A stretch of DNA of 64,000 bases from Pumilibacter intestinalis (GCF_943193005.1 NZ_CALPCH010000002.1:124001-188000); one strand, 5' to 3'. Positions 41,089 to 49,950 are shown, counted from the stretch's first letter. Numbers and translations: made by a program. Notes: generated from the sequence alone by a model not told the origin.

Positions 41089-42300
41089 GTGAAAAAATTT
41101 CAACTGCCTTTCGGCGTGCAGGATTTCATGCCGAGCGAATGTTATAACAAGATTGCGGTTGAGCAAAAACTTGCCGCGGTATTTGCTGCGCACGGATTTT
41201 TGCGAGTGAGCATGCCGGCGATAGAATTTTTCGACGCGTACGACCGAGTTCTCGACCGCTCGGCTGTGAAAAAGACTTTTAAGACTACGGACAGCGACGG
41301 CAGCTTGCTTATGCTCAGGTTCGACCCGACTTTGCAGATTTGCCGCATGGCGGAGTCCAAACTCGAACCCGAGCTTATAAACAAAGTATACTATTTGGAA
41401 AACAGTTACGAATATATTTCGGACGAGACGACGGCGCGAAGCAGAGAATTTCCGCAGGCGGGCGTTGAACTGCTCGGAAACAGCGGCTCTGCGGGCGATA
41501 TGGAAATCGTGGTAACGGCGATTGAAAGTTTGCTTGCGGCAGGGCTCGGCGACTTTATGCTCGAGCTCGGGCAAGTCGACTATTTTAACGGGATAGCTAT
41601 GGAGTCGGGCTTGAGCGACTCGGATGCGGGCGAACTGCGCGCTCTCATTAACAAAAAAGACATGCTCGGAGTAGAGATATTTTTGCGCGACAAAAACGTG
41701 AACGAAAAGTTCGTTGCGCAATTTTTGAAATTGCCTTCGCTTTTCGGCGACTGCGAGGTTTTCGAGCGTGCCCGCGCGGGAGTGTGCAACGAAAGAAGTT
41801 TGAACGCGATTGACGGGCTCGAAACCGTTGTGAACGCGCTCAAAGCCGCAGGGCTTGACAAATACGTTTCGGTGGATTTGGGACTTTTGCGCGGCGAATA
41901 TTACACGGGTATGGTAATGAAAGGATTTTCGTCAGAGTTCGGCATGCCTATTTTGGACGGCGGGCGTTACGACGGACTGTGTTCGTCGTTCGGTTCGCCA
42001 ATGCCTGCCGTGGGGTTTTGCATAGGCGTGAAAAGATTGCTTATCGCGCTTGAAAAGGAACTCAAACTTACAACGCCGAAATTTATCGACTGCGCGTATA
42101 TTTCCGACGGCAAAAGTTTTAAGAAAGAATACGAATACGTTTCAAAGTTGCGGAGCAAAGGATTTGCTTTGGAAAAACTTTTTGCGGACGGTGAGAACGC
42201 GCTCGAAGAATACTGCGAGACAAAGGGCATAGAAAACGCTTTTTCCATAACGGGTAACGCCGTAAAATACGTGAGAGGTAAAGAACCGTGCGACAAATAA
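41089..42300 (+). CDS. hisZ: ATP phosphoribosyltransferase regulatory subunit HisZ
   Basis: This 403-residue paralogue of histidyl-tRNA synthetase lacks the C-terminal anticodon-binding domain of true HisRS and should complex with short-form HisG to catalyse the first step of histidine synthesis. PFGVQDFMPSE and LRFDPTLQICRM correspond to class II synthetase motifs in diverged form. The next gene is a 211-residue short HisG, which needs HisZ, and this supports the call over HisS. The GTG at 41089 follows GAGGAG. It overlaps hisG by 13 bases. Confidence 0.9.
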   Translation: MKKFQLPFGVQDFMPSECYNKIAVEQKLAAVFAAHGFLRVSMPAIEFFDAYDRVLDRSAVKKTFKTTDSDGSLLMLRFDPTLQICRMAESKLEPELINKVYYLENSYEYISDETTARSREFPQAGVELLGNSGSAGDMEIVVTAIESLLAAGLGDFMLELGQVDYFNGIAMESGLSDSDAGELRALINKKDMLGVEIFLRDKNVNEKFVAQFLKLPSLFGDCEVFERARAGVCNERSLNAIDGLETVVNALKAAGLDKYVSVDLGLLRGEYYTGMVMKGFSSEFGMPILDGGRYDGLCSSFGSPMPAVGFCIGVKRLLIALEKELKLTTPKFIDCAYISDGKSFKKEYEYVSKLRSKGFALEKLFADGENALEEYCETKGIENAFSITGNAVKYVRGKEPCDK

Positions 42301-42923
42301 CCATAGCTCTGGCGAAAGGTCGTCTTGCCGAAAAAGCCATAGAAATACTCGATAAGTGCGGCGTAGACTGTGCGCCGCTAAAAAAAGACACGCGCAAACT
42401 CGTACTGTATGACGGCGAAGGCAAATACAGGTTTATTTTCGTAAAGCCCGCCGACGTTCCCACGTATATCGAGCGCGGCGCGGCGGATATGGGAGTTGTG
42501 GGCAAAGACACATTGCTCGAAGAAAGCAAAGATATTTACGAAATGCTCGACCTCAAATTCGGCGCATGCGCTATGTGCGTGGCGGGGTTTGCCGATAAAA
42601 ACAACAGCATAACGCAAAACAAACTTCGCGTGGCGAGTAAATACGTTCGCGTGGCTAAAGATTATTACGCCTCGAAAGGGATTGACGTGGATATAATCAA
42701 GCTGACGGGGTCGGTGGAGCTCGGGCCCGTAATAGGTTTAACCGACGTGATAGTGGATATAGTTGAGAGCGGTAAAACTCTCGAGGCAAACGGTTTGGTG
42801 GTTTTGGAAGAGATATGCAAGCTGTCCGCTCGGCTCGTGGTGAACAAAGTGTCTTTGAAAACAAAGAAAGACGAGGTTTTGCCGCTTGTAAACAAAATTT
42901 CGGAAATAGTGGAGGGGAGATGA
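42288..42923 (+). CDS. hisG: ATP phosphoribosyltransferase, short form
   Basis: This 211-residue catalytic subunit joins ATP and PRPP in the committed step of histidine synthesis. ALAKGRL at the N-terminus, GAADMGVVGKD and the PRPP loop region IVDIVESGKTLEANGL are family signatures. The length is that of short HisG without the C-terminal regulatory ACT-like domain, which fits dependence on HisZ. It starts with GTG inside hisZ and ends with an ATGA overlap into hisD. Confidence 0.96.
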   Translation: MRQITIALAKGRLAEKAIEILDKCGVDCAPLKKDTRKLVLYDGEGKYRFIFVKPADVPTYIERGAADMGVVGKDTLLEESKDIYEMLDLKFGACAMCVAGFADKNNSITQNKLRVASKYVRVAKDYYASKGIDVDIIKLTGSVELGPVIGLTDVIVDIVESGKTLEANGLVVLEEICKLSARLVVNKVSLKTKKDEVLPLVNKISEIVEGR

Positions 42924-44209
42924 AAGAGCTTATACCCATATTGGACGGAAACGGAGATTTATCGAGGATTTTCGAGCGCGGAAAACTGAACTCGGGAGAG
43001 ATACTCGGCACGGTAAAAAAGATAATAGATGACGTTCGCAATCGCGGCGACAAAGCTCTTTTCGAATATACCACAAAGTTCGATAAGATAAGTCTGGACT
43101 CCGAGAGCGTAAAAGCGACTCGGGAGGAAATAGACGAGGCGTATAGAGCCGTGCCGCAAAAAACTTTGAACGCGCTTAGAAGAGCCAAAGAAAACATATT
43201 CGAGTTTCACAAGCGGCAAAAGAGAAAAGACGATATAGTAACCGCGGGAGGAAAAACCACGGGCATACTGTACAGACCCGTAGAACGCGCGGGGCTATAC
43301 GTTCCCGGCGGCAAAGCGGCGTATCCGAGTTCGGTGCTCATGTGCGCGTTGCCCGCGGTTGTGGCGGGAGTATCCGATATTATAATGACGACGCCTGCGG
43401 GCGGCGGATTAAATCCGCTCACGCTTGTTGCGGCGAACGAGTGCGGAGTAAGCAAAATATACAAAGTAGGCGGAGCGCAAGCGATTGCGGCTATGGCATA
43501 CGGAACGGAAACAGTTCCCAAAGCGAGCGTAATAAGCGGACCGGGCAACATATACGTGGCTTTGGCTAAGCGCGAGATTTACGGCGCGGCGGGCATAGAT
43601 ATGATAGCGGGACCGAGCGAAATACTCATAATTGCCGACAACACGGCGAACGCAAAGTTCGTAGCCGCAGACTTGCTGTCGCAAGCCGAGCACGACGAAC
43701 TTGCGATGAGTTTGCTCATAACCGACAGCCGCGAGCTTGCGGAGAAAGTAAAAGAAGAACTTTATACGCAACTGAAAACTTTGGAAAGAGCCGCTATAGC
43801 CGAAAAGTCGCTGTGCGATTACGGCAGTATAGTAGTTGTGAAAGATATAGACCGAGCCGTGGAGTTGGCGAACAAAGTAGCTCCCGAGCATTTGGAACTT
43901 TGCATTAAAGACCGAGAAAAATATCTTTGTAAGATTACGAACGCGGGCGCGGTGTTTTTGGGTAATTACTCGCCCGAGCCGTTGGGCGATTATTACGCGG
44001 GCACAAACCACGTTTTGCCCACGTCGGGCACTGCGGCGTTTTGTTCCGCGCTCGGCGTAGACAGTTATATGAAAAGAATTAGTTTGATAGAGTACGACTC
44101 GAACTCTCTCGAGGCGGCGGCGGAAGATATCATTGCTCTTGCGCAAGCGGAAGGACTCACCGCGCACGCCAACTCCGTGAGAACGAGAATAATTAAGGAG
44201 ACGGTATGA
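42920..44209 (+). CDS. hisD: Histidinol dehydrogenase
   Basis: This 429-residue zinc enzyme oxidises histidinol to histidine in the last two steps. AGLYVPGGKAAYPSSVLM, ISGPGNIYV, DMIAGPSEILI, QAEHDELA (zinc and catalytic residues) and NHVLPTSGTA are all present. The ATG at 42920 overlaps the hisG stop and follows GGAGGGGAG; longer frames reaching back into hisG are rejected. It also ends in ATGA with hisB. Confidence 0.97.
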   Translation: MKELIPILDGNGDLSRIFERGKLNSGEILGTVKKIIDDVRNRGDKALFEYTTKFDKISLDSESVKATREEIDEAYRAVPQKTLNALRRAKENIFEFHKRQKRKDDIVTAGGKTTGILYRPVERAGLYVPGGKAAYPSSVLMCALPAVVAGVSDIIMTTPAGGGLNPLTLVAANECGVSKIYKVGGAQAIAAMAYGTETVPKASVISGPGNIYVALAKREIYGAAGIDMIAGPSEILIIADNTANAKFVAADLLSQAEHDELAMSLLITDSRELAEKVKEELYTQLKTLERAAIAEKSLCDYGSIVVVKDIDRAVELANKVAPEHLELCIKDREKYLCKITNAGAVFLGNYSPEPLGDYYAGTNHVLPTSGTAAFCSALGVDSYMKRISLIEYDSNSLEAAAEDIIALAQAEGLTAHANSVRTRIIKETV

Positions 44210-44787
44210 GAGAAGGACGGCAGGAAAGAAAGACCAAAGAAACGGAAATTTGCGTAAAGATGAACCTCGACGGAAACGGCGCGTACGATATTTCAACGGG
44301 CGTTGGATTTTTCGACCACATGTTGGAGCTGTTTTCGTGTCATTCGGGCATAGACTTATTTGTGAGCGTTAAAGGCGATATCAAAGTTGACGCGCACCAC
44401 TCGGTGGAAGACGTGGGCATAGTCATGGGCAAACTCTTGCACGAGTTGCTCGGCGACAAAAAGGGAATTGCCCGTTACGCAACCTCTTATATACCCATGG
44501 ACGAAACCCTTGCCCGCACGGTGATAGACGTGAGCGGCAGACCCTGTTTGGTTTATCGCGCCGACGGACTGAAGGGAAAGACGGGCGATTTCGACACCGA
44601 GCTTACCGAAGAATTTTTCCGCGCGTTTTGCTCTTACGGCATGATAACAGCGCACGTCGAGCTACTCTACGGCGGAAACTTGCACCACATGGCGGAAGCT
44701 GTTTTCAAGTCGTTCGCGCACGCTCTTTCCGACGCGGTGAAAACTACGGGCGAAAAGATACCGAGCAGTAAAGGAATTTTGGAATGA
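44206..44787 (+). CDS. hisB: Imidazoleglycerol-phosphate dehydratase
   Basis: This 193-residue single-function IGPD (no phosphatase domain) dehydrates imidazoleglycerol phosphate. GFFDHML, DAHHSVEDVGI and NLHHMAEAVFK carry the metal-binding histidines. The histidinol-phosphate phosphatase must be supplied by another gene not in this window. Overlaps hisD upstream and hisA downstream show tight coupling. Confidence 0.97.
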   Translation: MREGRQERKTKETEICVKMNLDGNGAYDISTGVGFFDHMLELFSCHSGIDLFVSVKGDIKVDAHHSVEDVGIVMGKLLHELLGDKKGIARYATSYIPMDETLARTVIDVSGRPCLVYRADGLKGKTGDFDTELTEEFFRAFCSYGMITAHVELLYGGNLHHMAEAVFKSFAHALSDAVKTTGEKIPSSKGILE

Positions 44788-45500
44788 TACTGTTTCCCGC
44801 TATAGATATACTCGACGGCAAGTGCGTAAGACTTTTGCACGGCGAATACGATAAAGTTACCGAATACGGCGAGCCCGTAGTCATGGCGAAAAAGTGGGCG
44901 GATAACGGCGCGGAATATTTGCACATAGTGGATTTGAACGCCGCGAAAAGCGGAGCGGAAGAAAATCTGAGTTTAATTCGCGAAATAGCCAAAGCGGTAA
45001 AAATATCGGTGCAAACGGGCGGCGGAGTGCGCTCTCTCGACGATATCGAAAAAAGACTTTCGGGCGGCGTTGCGAGAGTAATACTCGGCACGGTTTGTTG
45101 CGAAGAACCCGATACGGTAATTCGCGCAGTAAAAGAATTCGGGGCGGAGCGCATTGTGTGCGGCATAGACGCCAAAGACGGTTGCGTAGCCACGAGAGGT
45201 TGGCTCTCGAGCGCGAACGTAACTCCCGTAAATTTGGGCAAAGAGATGTACGGCGCGGGCGTAAGATACGTTGTGTATACCGATATCCGCAACGACGGCG
45301 CACTCAGCGGAGTGAACGTGGCGGCATGCAAAGAAATGGCGGATAAAACGCGGCTTAAAGTGATAGCGAGCGGCGGAGTGAGCGGCGCGGCGGATATTCG
45401 CGCTCTCAAAGCACAAAGAATGTACGGCGCGATACTCGGCAAGGCGTTGTATGAAAACAAGCTCACCCTTTCGGACGCGCTTGCGGCGGCAAAGGAGTAA
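44784..45500 (+). CDS. hisA: Phosphoribosyl-formimino-AICAR ribotide isomerase
   Basis: This 238-residue TIM-barrel isomerase opens the ribose of ProFAR. FPAIDILDGKCVRL near the N-terminus holds one catalytic Asp, YTDIRNDGALSG the second. GGGVRSLDD and IASGGVSG are the phosphate-binding loops. The start overlaps hisB by four bases. HisH and HisF, which act next and often flank hisA, are not encoded here. Confidence 0.95.
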   Translation: MILFPAIDILDGKCVRLLHGEYDKVTEYGEPVVMAKKWADNGAEYLHIVDLNAAKSGAEENLSLIREIAKAVKISVQTGGGVRSLDDIEKRLSGGVARVILGTVCCEEPDTVIRAVKEFGAERIVCGIDAKDGCVATRGWLSSANVTPVNLGKEMYGAGVRYVVYTDIRNDGALSGVNVAACKEMADKTRLKVIASGGVSGAADIRALKAQRMYGAILGKALYENKLTLSDALAAAKE

Positions 45501-45506
45501 AAGATT

Positions 45507-46133
45507 ATGAACGTGAAATTCAATTCCGACGGACTTGTAGTGGCTATAGCCGCCGACGCTTACACAAACGAAGTGCTCATGCAAGCGTATATGAACGCCG
45601 AAGCACTCGAGAAAACTTTGCAGACGGGCAAGGCTCATTATTACAGCAGGAGTCGCAAAAAGCTGTGGCTTAAGGGCGAAACGAGCGGGCACTATCAAAA
45701 AGTGATAGAGGTACGAACCGATTGCGACGGCGACTCGATATTGTTGCGCGTGGAGCAGACGGGCGCGGCGTGTCATACGGGAGAACGCAGTTGTTTTTAC
45801 ACCGTTATGAAAGAGTTCGAGAAAGTTCCTAATATCGCCGTGCTTTTCAGGGATTGCGAAACGATTGCGAAAAGGCGCAACAATCCGCAAGCAGGCTCGT
45901 ATACAAACTACTTGCTCGATAAAGGCGTGGAAAAAATTTGCAAAAAAATCGGTGAGGAGGCTTCCGAGAGCATAATAGCGGCAATGAAAAACGATAAAGA
46001 CGAACTTGCTTGCGAACTTGCCGATTTGTATTATCATACGTTCGTGCTCATGAACGACAGGGGCATAACGCTTTCCGACGTGCTTGCCGTGCTCGAAGAA
46101 CGCGCGGCTTCCGAAAGAAAAAGAAATTATTGA
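45507..46133 (+). CDS. hisI: Bifunctional phosphoribosyl-AMP cyclohydrolase/phosphoribosyl-ATP pyrophosphatase
   Basis: This 208-residue HisIE fusion performs steps 2 and 3 of histidine synthesis. The HisI half (about 1-110) shows [21 protein letters not shown] and the zinc Cys residues in CHTGERSCF. The HisE half (about 115-208) has KIGEEASE and [14 protein letters not shown] lies within the end of hisA and its stop. It closes the operon and is followed by a terminator. Confidence 0.96.
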   Translation: MNVKFNSDGLVVAIAADAYTNEVLMQAYMNAEALEKTLQTGKAHYYSRSRKKLWLKGETSGHYQKVIEVRTDCDGDSILLRVEQTGAACHTGERSCFYTVMKEFEKVPNIAVLFRDCETIAKRRNNPQAGSYTNYLLDKGVEKICKKIGEEASESIIAAMKNDKDELACELADLYYHTFVLMNDRGITLSDVLAVLEERAASERKRNY

Positions 46134-46150
46134 TATTAAAGTATTGCTTG

Positions 46151-46182
46151 AAAACGAAACCTCGGCGGGTTTCGTTTTTTTT
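46151..46182 (+). terminator. Intrinsic terminator of the his operon
   Basis: AAAACGAAACC pairs with GGTTTCGTTTT around a short loop (TCGGC G), followed by a T run. It isolates the next gene from his transcription. Confidence 0.9.
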
Positions 46183-46323
46183 GTGCGATAAATGCGTGAA
46201 AGCGTCGAAAACGTATAAAAATTATCAATAATTATGATTAACATTCAAAAACTATGAAGCTATATGAGTTTACTTATTTTACCGTTCTTGCTAATATTTA
46301 TAATATATACAGGAGGTAAAATT

Positions 46324-46683
46324 ATGAAGAAACAAGTGAACAAAGCCACGGTACAAAAGTTGTTGATAAGTCTCGGCGTTGCGCCGAGCATGAACGGATA
46401 TCGTTATTTAACGAGCGCGATACTTTTGAAGATTGCTCGCGAGTCCATAACTATGTGCGGATTATATTCCGAAGTTGCGAAATTGCAAAACACAACAGCT
46501 TCGGCTGTGGAGCGTTGCATGCGTTTCGCCGTTATGCGCGTGTATAACGCGAACAAACTCGAGGGGCTGAACGATTTATATAATGCGAATATAATTTGCG
46601 AATTGCCCCGATTATCCGATTTTATTATGTATATAGTGGAGTATTTATGTTGTTTTTATCAGGATGATGAATTGGTATATTAA
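46324..46683 (+). CDS. Stand-alone Spo0A C-terminal (DNA-binding) domain protein
   Basis: This 119-residue protein matches the Spo0A effector domain over nearly its whole length: GVAPSMNGYRYLTSAI corresponds to the Spo0A GVPAHIKGY-YLREAI segment, and YSEVAKLQNTTASAVERCMR to the recognition-helix region with its invariant NTTAS and VER. The PRLSDFI segment near the end also matches. The phospho-receiver domain of true Spo0A is absent, and no receiver lies upstream in any frame. The ATG at 46324 follows AGGAGGT (46311-46317), so this is an intact small gene, not a fragment. It could bind 0A boxes without phosphorylation, or compete with full Spo0A. One recognition-helix Arg is Ala here. TATAAT at 46299 lies close to the start. 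Confidence 0.82.
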   Translation: MKKQVNKATVQKLLISLGVAPSMNGYRYLTSAILLKIARESITMCGLYSEVAKLQNTTASAVERCMRFAVMRVYNANKLEGLNDLYNANIICELPRLSDFIMYIVEYLCCFYQDDELVY

Positions 46684-46701
46684 AATAAGCAAGTCCATAT
46701 A

Positions 46702-46751
46702 TTTGACAAAATTTGCCTCGATAGGTTAAAATAATACAGTCGTTCGACAAT
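46702..46751 (-). promoter_or_regulatory. Two candidate 0A boxes in the comEC promoter
   Basis: On the minus strand, 46702-46710 reads TTTGTCAAA (exact match to TTTGTCRAA) and overlaps the comEC -35. 46743-46751 reads ATTGTCGAA (eight of nine). The two are 41 bases apart, about four helical turns, and flank the -10. The first overlap is partly expected because TTTGACA is itself promoter-like. Confidence 0.4.
46703..46732 (+). promoter_or_regulatory. Promoter of comEC
   Basis: TTGACA (46703-46708), 18-bp spacer, TAAAAT (46727-46732), 37 bases upstream of the ATG. Confidence 0.7.
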
Positions 46752-46769
46752 AATCTTTTGAGGAATTAA

Positions 46770-48941
46770 ATGCGGCGGTTCGTTAATTTGCGTATAATGC
46801 TTATAGGTGCGCTCGGCGAAACCGTCGCTATTTTTATATTGTGCGCGTCGGGCGTGAACAAAACTCTTTCTTTGGCTCTTATGCTCGCATTTATTACCGT
46901 TCTTTGCTCTGCGGCTGTGATTGCGTACAAAAAAGGAGCAATGAAACTGTGCGCGGCGTTTGTGCTTTGCTTAATCGTTTGCGTTTTAACGAATATTTCT
47001 TTCGAGGTAAGAACGTCATCTTATAATCAAGTAGACGTAAGCGCGGAAACCGAATATACGGTAGGCGGTTACGCGGACAGTATTTCTTGGGATAACGGCT
47101 ACGTAAAAAGCATTATCGTAAGCGGCGTTACGGTAAACGGCGAGAAGATAGGCGGCAACGTGGAAATATTCTTATCCGATGACGAAATAACTTTCGATAC
47201 GATTTCGCCCGGTTATGCGATAGTTGCGAGCGGCAAACTGTATGCGATAAAACTGCTTGACGGCATAGACGTAAACGGCACGGCGTACCGCAAGGATTTG
47301 AGATACAAACTTTACGCATCTTGCGACAATATATACATAAGACCGGACTCGCCGAAAGGATTGCTCGGTTTGCGCCGCGTAATATTCGAGAAATTGAGAG
47401 CGGTTTGCGGGCATGAATACGGAGCTGTGGCGTACTGCATGCTCACGGGCGACAAAAGCGAACTTTACGATTCGACTACGAGATTATACAGTTTGAGCGG
47501 ATTGGGACACGTGCTTGCCGTTTCGGGTTTGCACGTAGGCGTGATAGTGGGAGCATTCGGAATGCTGCTCGGAAAATTGCGCGTAAGAAAGTCCGTTCGC
47601 GTGGGCGTGATTTCGGCTCTTCTCGTGTTGTTTACGGTGTTTGCGGGAATGTCCGCTTCGGTAATAAGAGCGTCGGTCATGTGTTTTATAGGATTGCTCA
47701 CTTTGGTTAACGGGCAACGCAAAGACGGATTGAGTTCGCTGTGCGCCGCTTATACGCTGATACTTGTATTCGAACCGTTCTTGTTGTTCGAGGTCGGATT
47801 TTTAATGAGCTTTTCGGCGGTTTTCGGGCTTGTGCTTTTTGCTCGCACGTTTGAAAAGTATTTGCTTAAAGCGCGTATTCCCAAATTTATCGCTTTGCCG
47901 CTTGCCGCAACCGTTGCCGTGCATATATCGATATTTCCCGTAACGGCGTACTTTTTCGGCACTGTGAACACGTATTCGATTTTGTTGAATTTGTTGATAG
48001 TTCCGTTTATGTCGCTGCTGTATTTGTTGAGCGTGATTTGTACGCCGCTTGCGCTGTTGTTCGGCTTCGATATGCCGTTGAAATTTGTGGGCATAGGATT
48101 TGCGGTTACCGATTTGGTAGTGGGAATAGTGCCGCATTTGCCGCTCAACAGTGTTTACGTTTACGCCGATAAACACATATTTTTACTGTATCCTGCGTAT
48201 TTTGCCGCGAGCGCGTTTTTCATGTTGCCGAGGTTCAAACGCACCGTATCGATAGCGATATTCGCGCTGCTTGTCGCGGCTGTCGCCGCACCCACGGTTG
48301 CAACGTTCGGCATTCCCGAAGAAATACGTTACGGGGTTATACCCGTAAACGGGCACGCCGACGTAACCACGGTTATTATAGACGATAAAGTTACCGTAAC
48401 GGGCGATATAAAAGATTTGGCGGCGTTGACCGCAACGTTGCGGGCGCACAATATACGCAAAATAGATTGTTTGCTCGTTAACCGACTTAACGAAAGAACG
48501 GGGAACGGGCTTACGGATTTAATTCTCGACTATAAAGTGGACAAAATAGTTTGCACTCTCGAAAGCACCGAGGCAGACGGACTGAGCGCGATTGGCAAGA
48601 GCGGAAATTTTTATTTGTTCGATGAGTGCGGCATAGATAATATATTTCCCGTATATTCCGAAAAGGGCAAGCACCTCGGATACCGTTACGAGTTTTCCGA
48701 AACAGTTTCTCTTTTGTCGGTGGGGTATTCGTCGAGCTACGTAAACGTGCCGAGTGAAATTATAGACAAATCGCCCGTTATAAGATGTTTCATGTATCTT
48801 AATTCCATGCCCGACAGGGTTTATTTAACAAACATGGCAAAAGGATATCTCGGGGAAGAGCCGAGATATCAGTACGGTTTGGCGGACGAAGGAGCTTACG
48901 TATTCAAAATTTTGAACGGAGAGTTGATTAAACGGATATAA
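46770..48941 (+). CDS. ComEC/Rec2-like DNA channel protein, C-terminal domain degenerate
   Basis: This 723-residue membrane protein has N-terminal helices, a soluble OB-like region (about 90-195) and the Competence domain (about 205-480) with AYCMLTGDKS and GLGHVLAVSGLHVG, the hallmark of ComEC channels for single-stranded DNA uptake. The C-terminal region (about 515-723) sits where a metallo-beta-lactamase domain is expected, but the HxHxDH metal motif is missing: the expected segment reads LLVNRLNERTGNGLTDL. No comEA or comEB is adjacent. The ATG at 46770 has only a weak TGAGGA before it. Its end overlaps the converging lipoprotein gene by 14 bases. Confidence 0.88.
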   Translation: MRRFVNLRIMLIGALGETVAIFILCASGVNKTLSLALMLAFITVLCSAAVIAYKKGAMKLCAAFVLCLIVCVLTNISFEVRTSSYNQVDVSAETEYTVGGYADSISWDNGYVKSIIVSGVTVNGEKIGGNVEIFLSDDEITFDTISPGYAIVASGKLYAIKLLDGIDVNGTAYRKDLRYKLYASCDNIYIRPDSPKGLLGLRRVIFEKLRAVCGHEYGAVAYCMLTGDKSELYDSTTRLYSLSGLGHVLAVSGLHVGVIVGAFGMLLGKLRVRKSVRVGVISALLVLFTVFAGMSASVIRASVMCFIGLLTLVNGQRKDGLSSLCAAYTLILVFEPFLLFEVGFLMSFSAVFGLVLFARTFEKYLLKARIPKFIALPLAATVAVHISIFPVTAYFFGTVNTYSILLNLLIVPFMSLLYLLSVICTPLALLFGFDMPLKFVGIGFAVTDLVVGIVPHLPLNSVYVYADKHIFLLYPAYFAASAFFMLPRFKRTVSIAIFALLVAAVAAPTVATFGIPEEIRYGVIPVNGHADVTTVIIDDKVTVTGDIKDLAALTATLRAHNIRKIDCLLVNRLNERTGNGLTDLILDYKVDKIVCTLESTEADGLSAIGKSGNFYLFDECGIDNIFPVYSEKGKHLGYRYEFSETVSLLSVGYSSSYVNVPSEIIDKSPVIRCFMYLNSMPDRVYLTNMAKGYLGEEPRYQYGLADEGAYVFKILNGELIKRI

Positions 48942-49821
48942 CTTTTTGCAAAGTTATGTTTGTTTCTCCCGACGGCGCGGACAAAAAAGTAAGAGTGCCG
49001 TCGGTTAAATTAAAGCGGAGATAATAAAGCGTATCTTCGTTTTCCAAAGAATTAACGATTATCGCACCGTTTTGAGCATATAAATATAAAAACGATAGCT
49101 CGTTGTTCTCGTTGTCGGTACAAGTTACGGTGCAGTCAATCATATTAAATTCAACGGTTATATCGCAACCGTATTCGTATACGTTATCGTTGCCGCAGTA
49201 ACTGCCGTTTGCGTTTTCCAAAAACTCTTCCACCGAAATCAAGTCGCCTTTTGTAAGAGTTATTCCGTAATCTTGCGAGCTTTCGGCAAATGCTTCGTAT
49301 TCGGTATTATAGGATAGAGTCGTTTCTTTGGCTTGAGTACATAAAGTAACGGAGTCGTCGGATACCGAAAATCTTTCTATTTCTTCGCGAATAAATTCGT
49401 CGCCGCTATCGTCTAAATAGCAATAGTAAGAGCCGCTTGAGAGTTCGCCGTTATCGTCTATTATAATTTTGTATTCGTAAGTTTCTAAATCTATAATCCA
49501 ACCGCGCCACGTTCCCGCGAATTTGTGCTTAGTAGGTTCTTCGATTTCGGGCGGAACGGGTTGTTCGGGCTTAGGCTCTTCGGGTTCGGGAGGTTGAGTA
49601 TCCGGCTCTTCGGGTTTCGGTTGTTCCGGTTTCGGTGATTCGGGCTTTGGTTGTTCTTGCTCGGAGTCGTCGGGTTCATCATTGTTGTCTATTGCGGGAG
49701 GAGTGGCGTTTTGCGTTTCTTCGTTGCAAGCCGTTGTAAATGCCGCCGTAAAAACAAGCAAAAGTATGAGCAAATACAAACAAGCGGTTTTGAGTACGTT
49801 CGTCTTTCTTTTCGTCATCAT
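48928..49821 (-). CDS. Lipoprotein with proline-rich linker, unknown function
   Basis: This 297-residue protein has a basic N-terminus, a hydrophobic segment (about 13-28) and a lipobox FTTAC with C32 as the lipidated residue, so it should be anchored on the outer face of the membrane. Residues about 45-97 form an acidic Pro/Glu/Lys repeat (PKPE, PEEP), a likely wall-spanning linker. The remainder (about 98-297) is an acidic, beta-rich domain I do not recognise, with four scattered cysteines. GAGGAAAAAC precedes the ATG pair on the minus strand. It converges with comEC and overlaps its 3' end by 14 bases. Confidence 0.85.
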   Translation of the reverse strand: MMTKRKTNVLKTACLYLLILLLVFTAAFTTACNEETQNATPPAIDNNDEPDDSEQEQPKPESPKPEQPKPEEPDTQPPEPEEPKPEQPVPPEIEEPTKHKFAGTWRGWIIDLETYEYKIIIDDNGELSSGSYYCYLDDSGDEFIREEIERFSVSDDSVTLCTQAKETTLSYNTEYEAFAESSQDYGITLTKGDLISVEEFLENANGSYCGNDNVYEYGCDITVEFNMIDCTVTCTDNENNELSFLYLYAQNGAIIVNSLENEDTLYYLRFNLTDGTLTFLSAPSGETNITLQKVISV

Positions 49822-49950
49822 ATGTTTTTCCTCGATATATTTATTTTTTCGAAACCCTTGCTTATAGCATAAAACAATTGTTAAAAAATGTCAAGTAAAT
49901 TGCGGCGCAAAAAAACTTATTAAAATTTTTCGCAAAACGCTTGAAATTGA

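Noticed and set aside
46203-46209. CGTCGAA resembling a 0A-box core upstream of the orphan Spo0A-domain gene
   Set aside because: It matches only six of nine positions of the full consensus, so I do not claim autoregulation.
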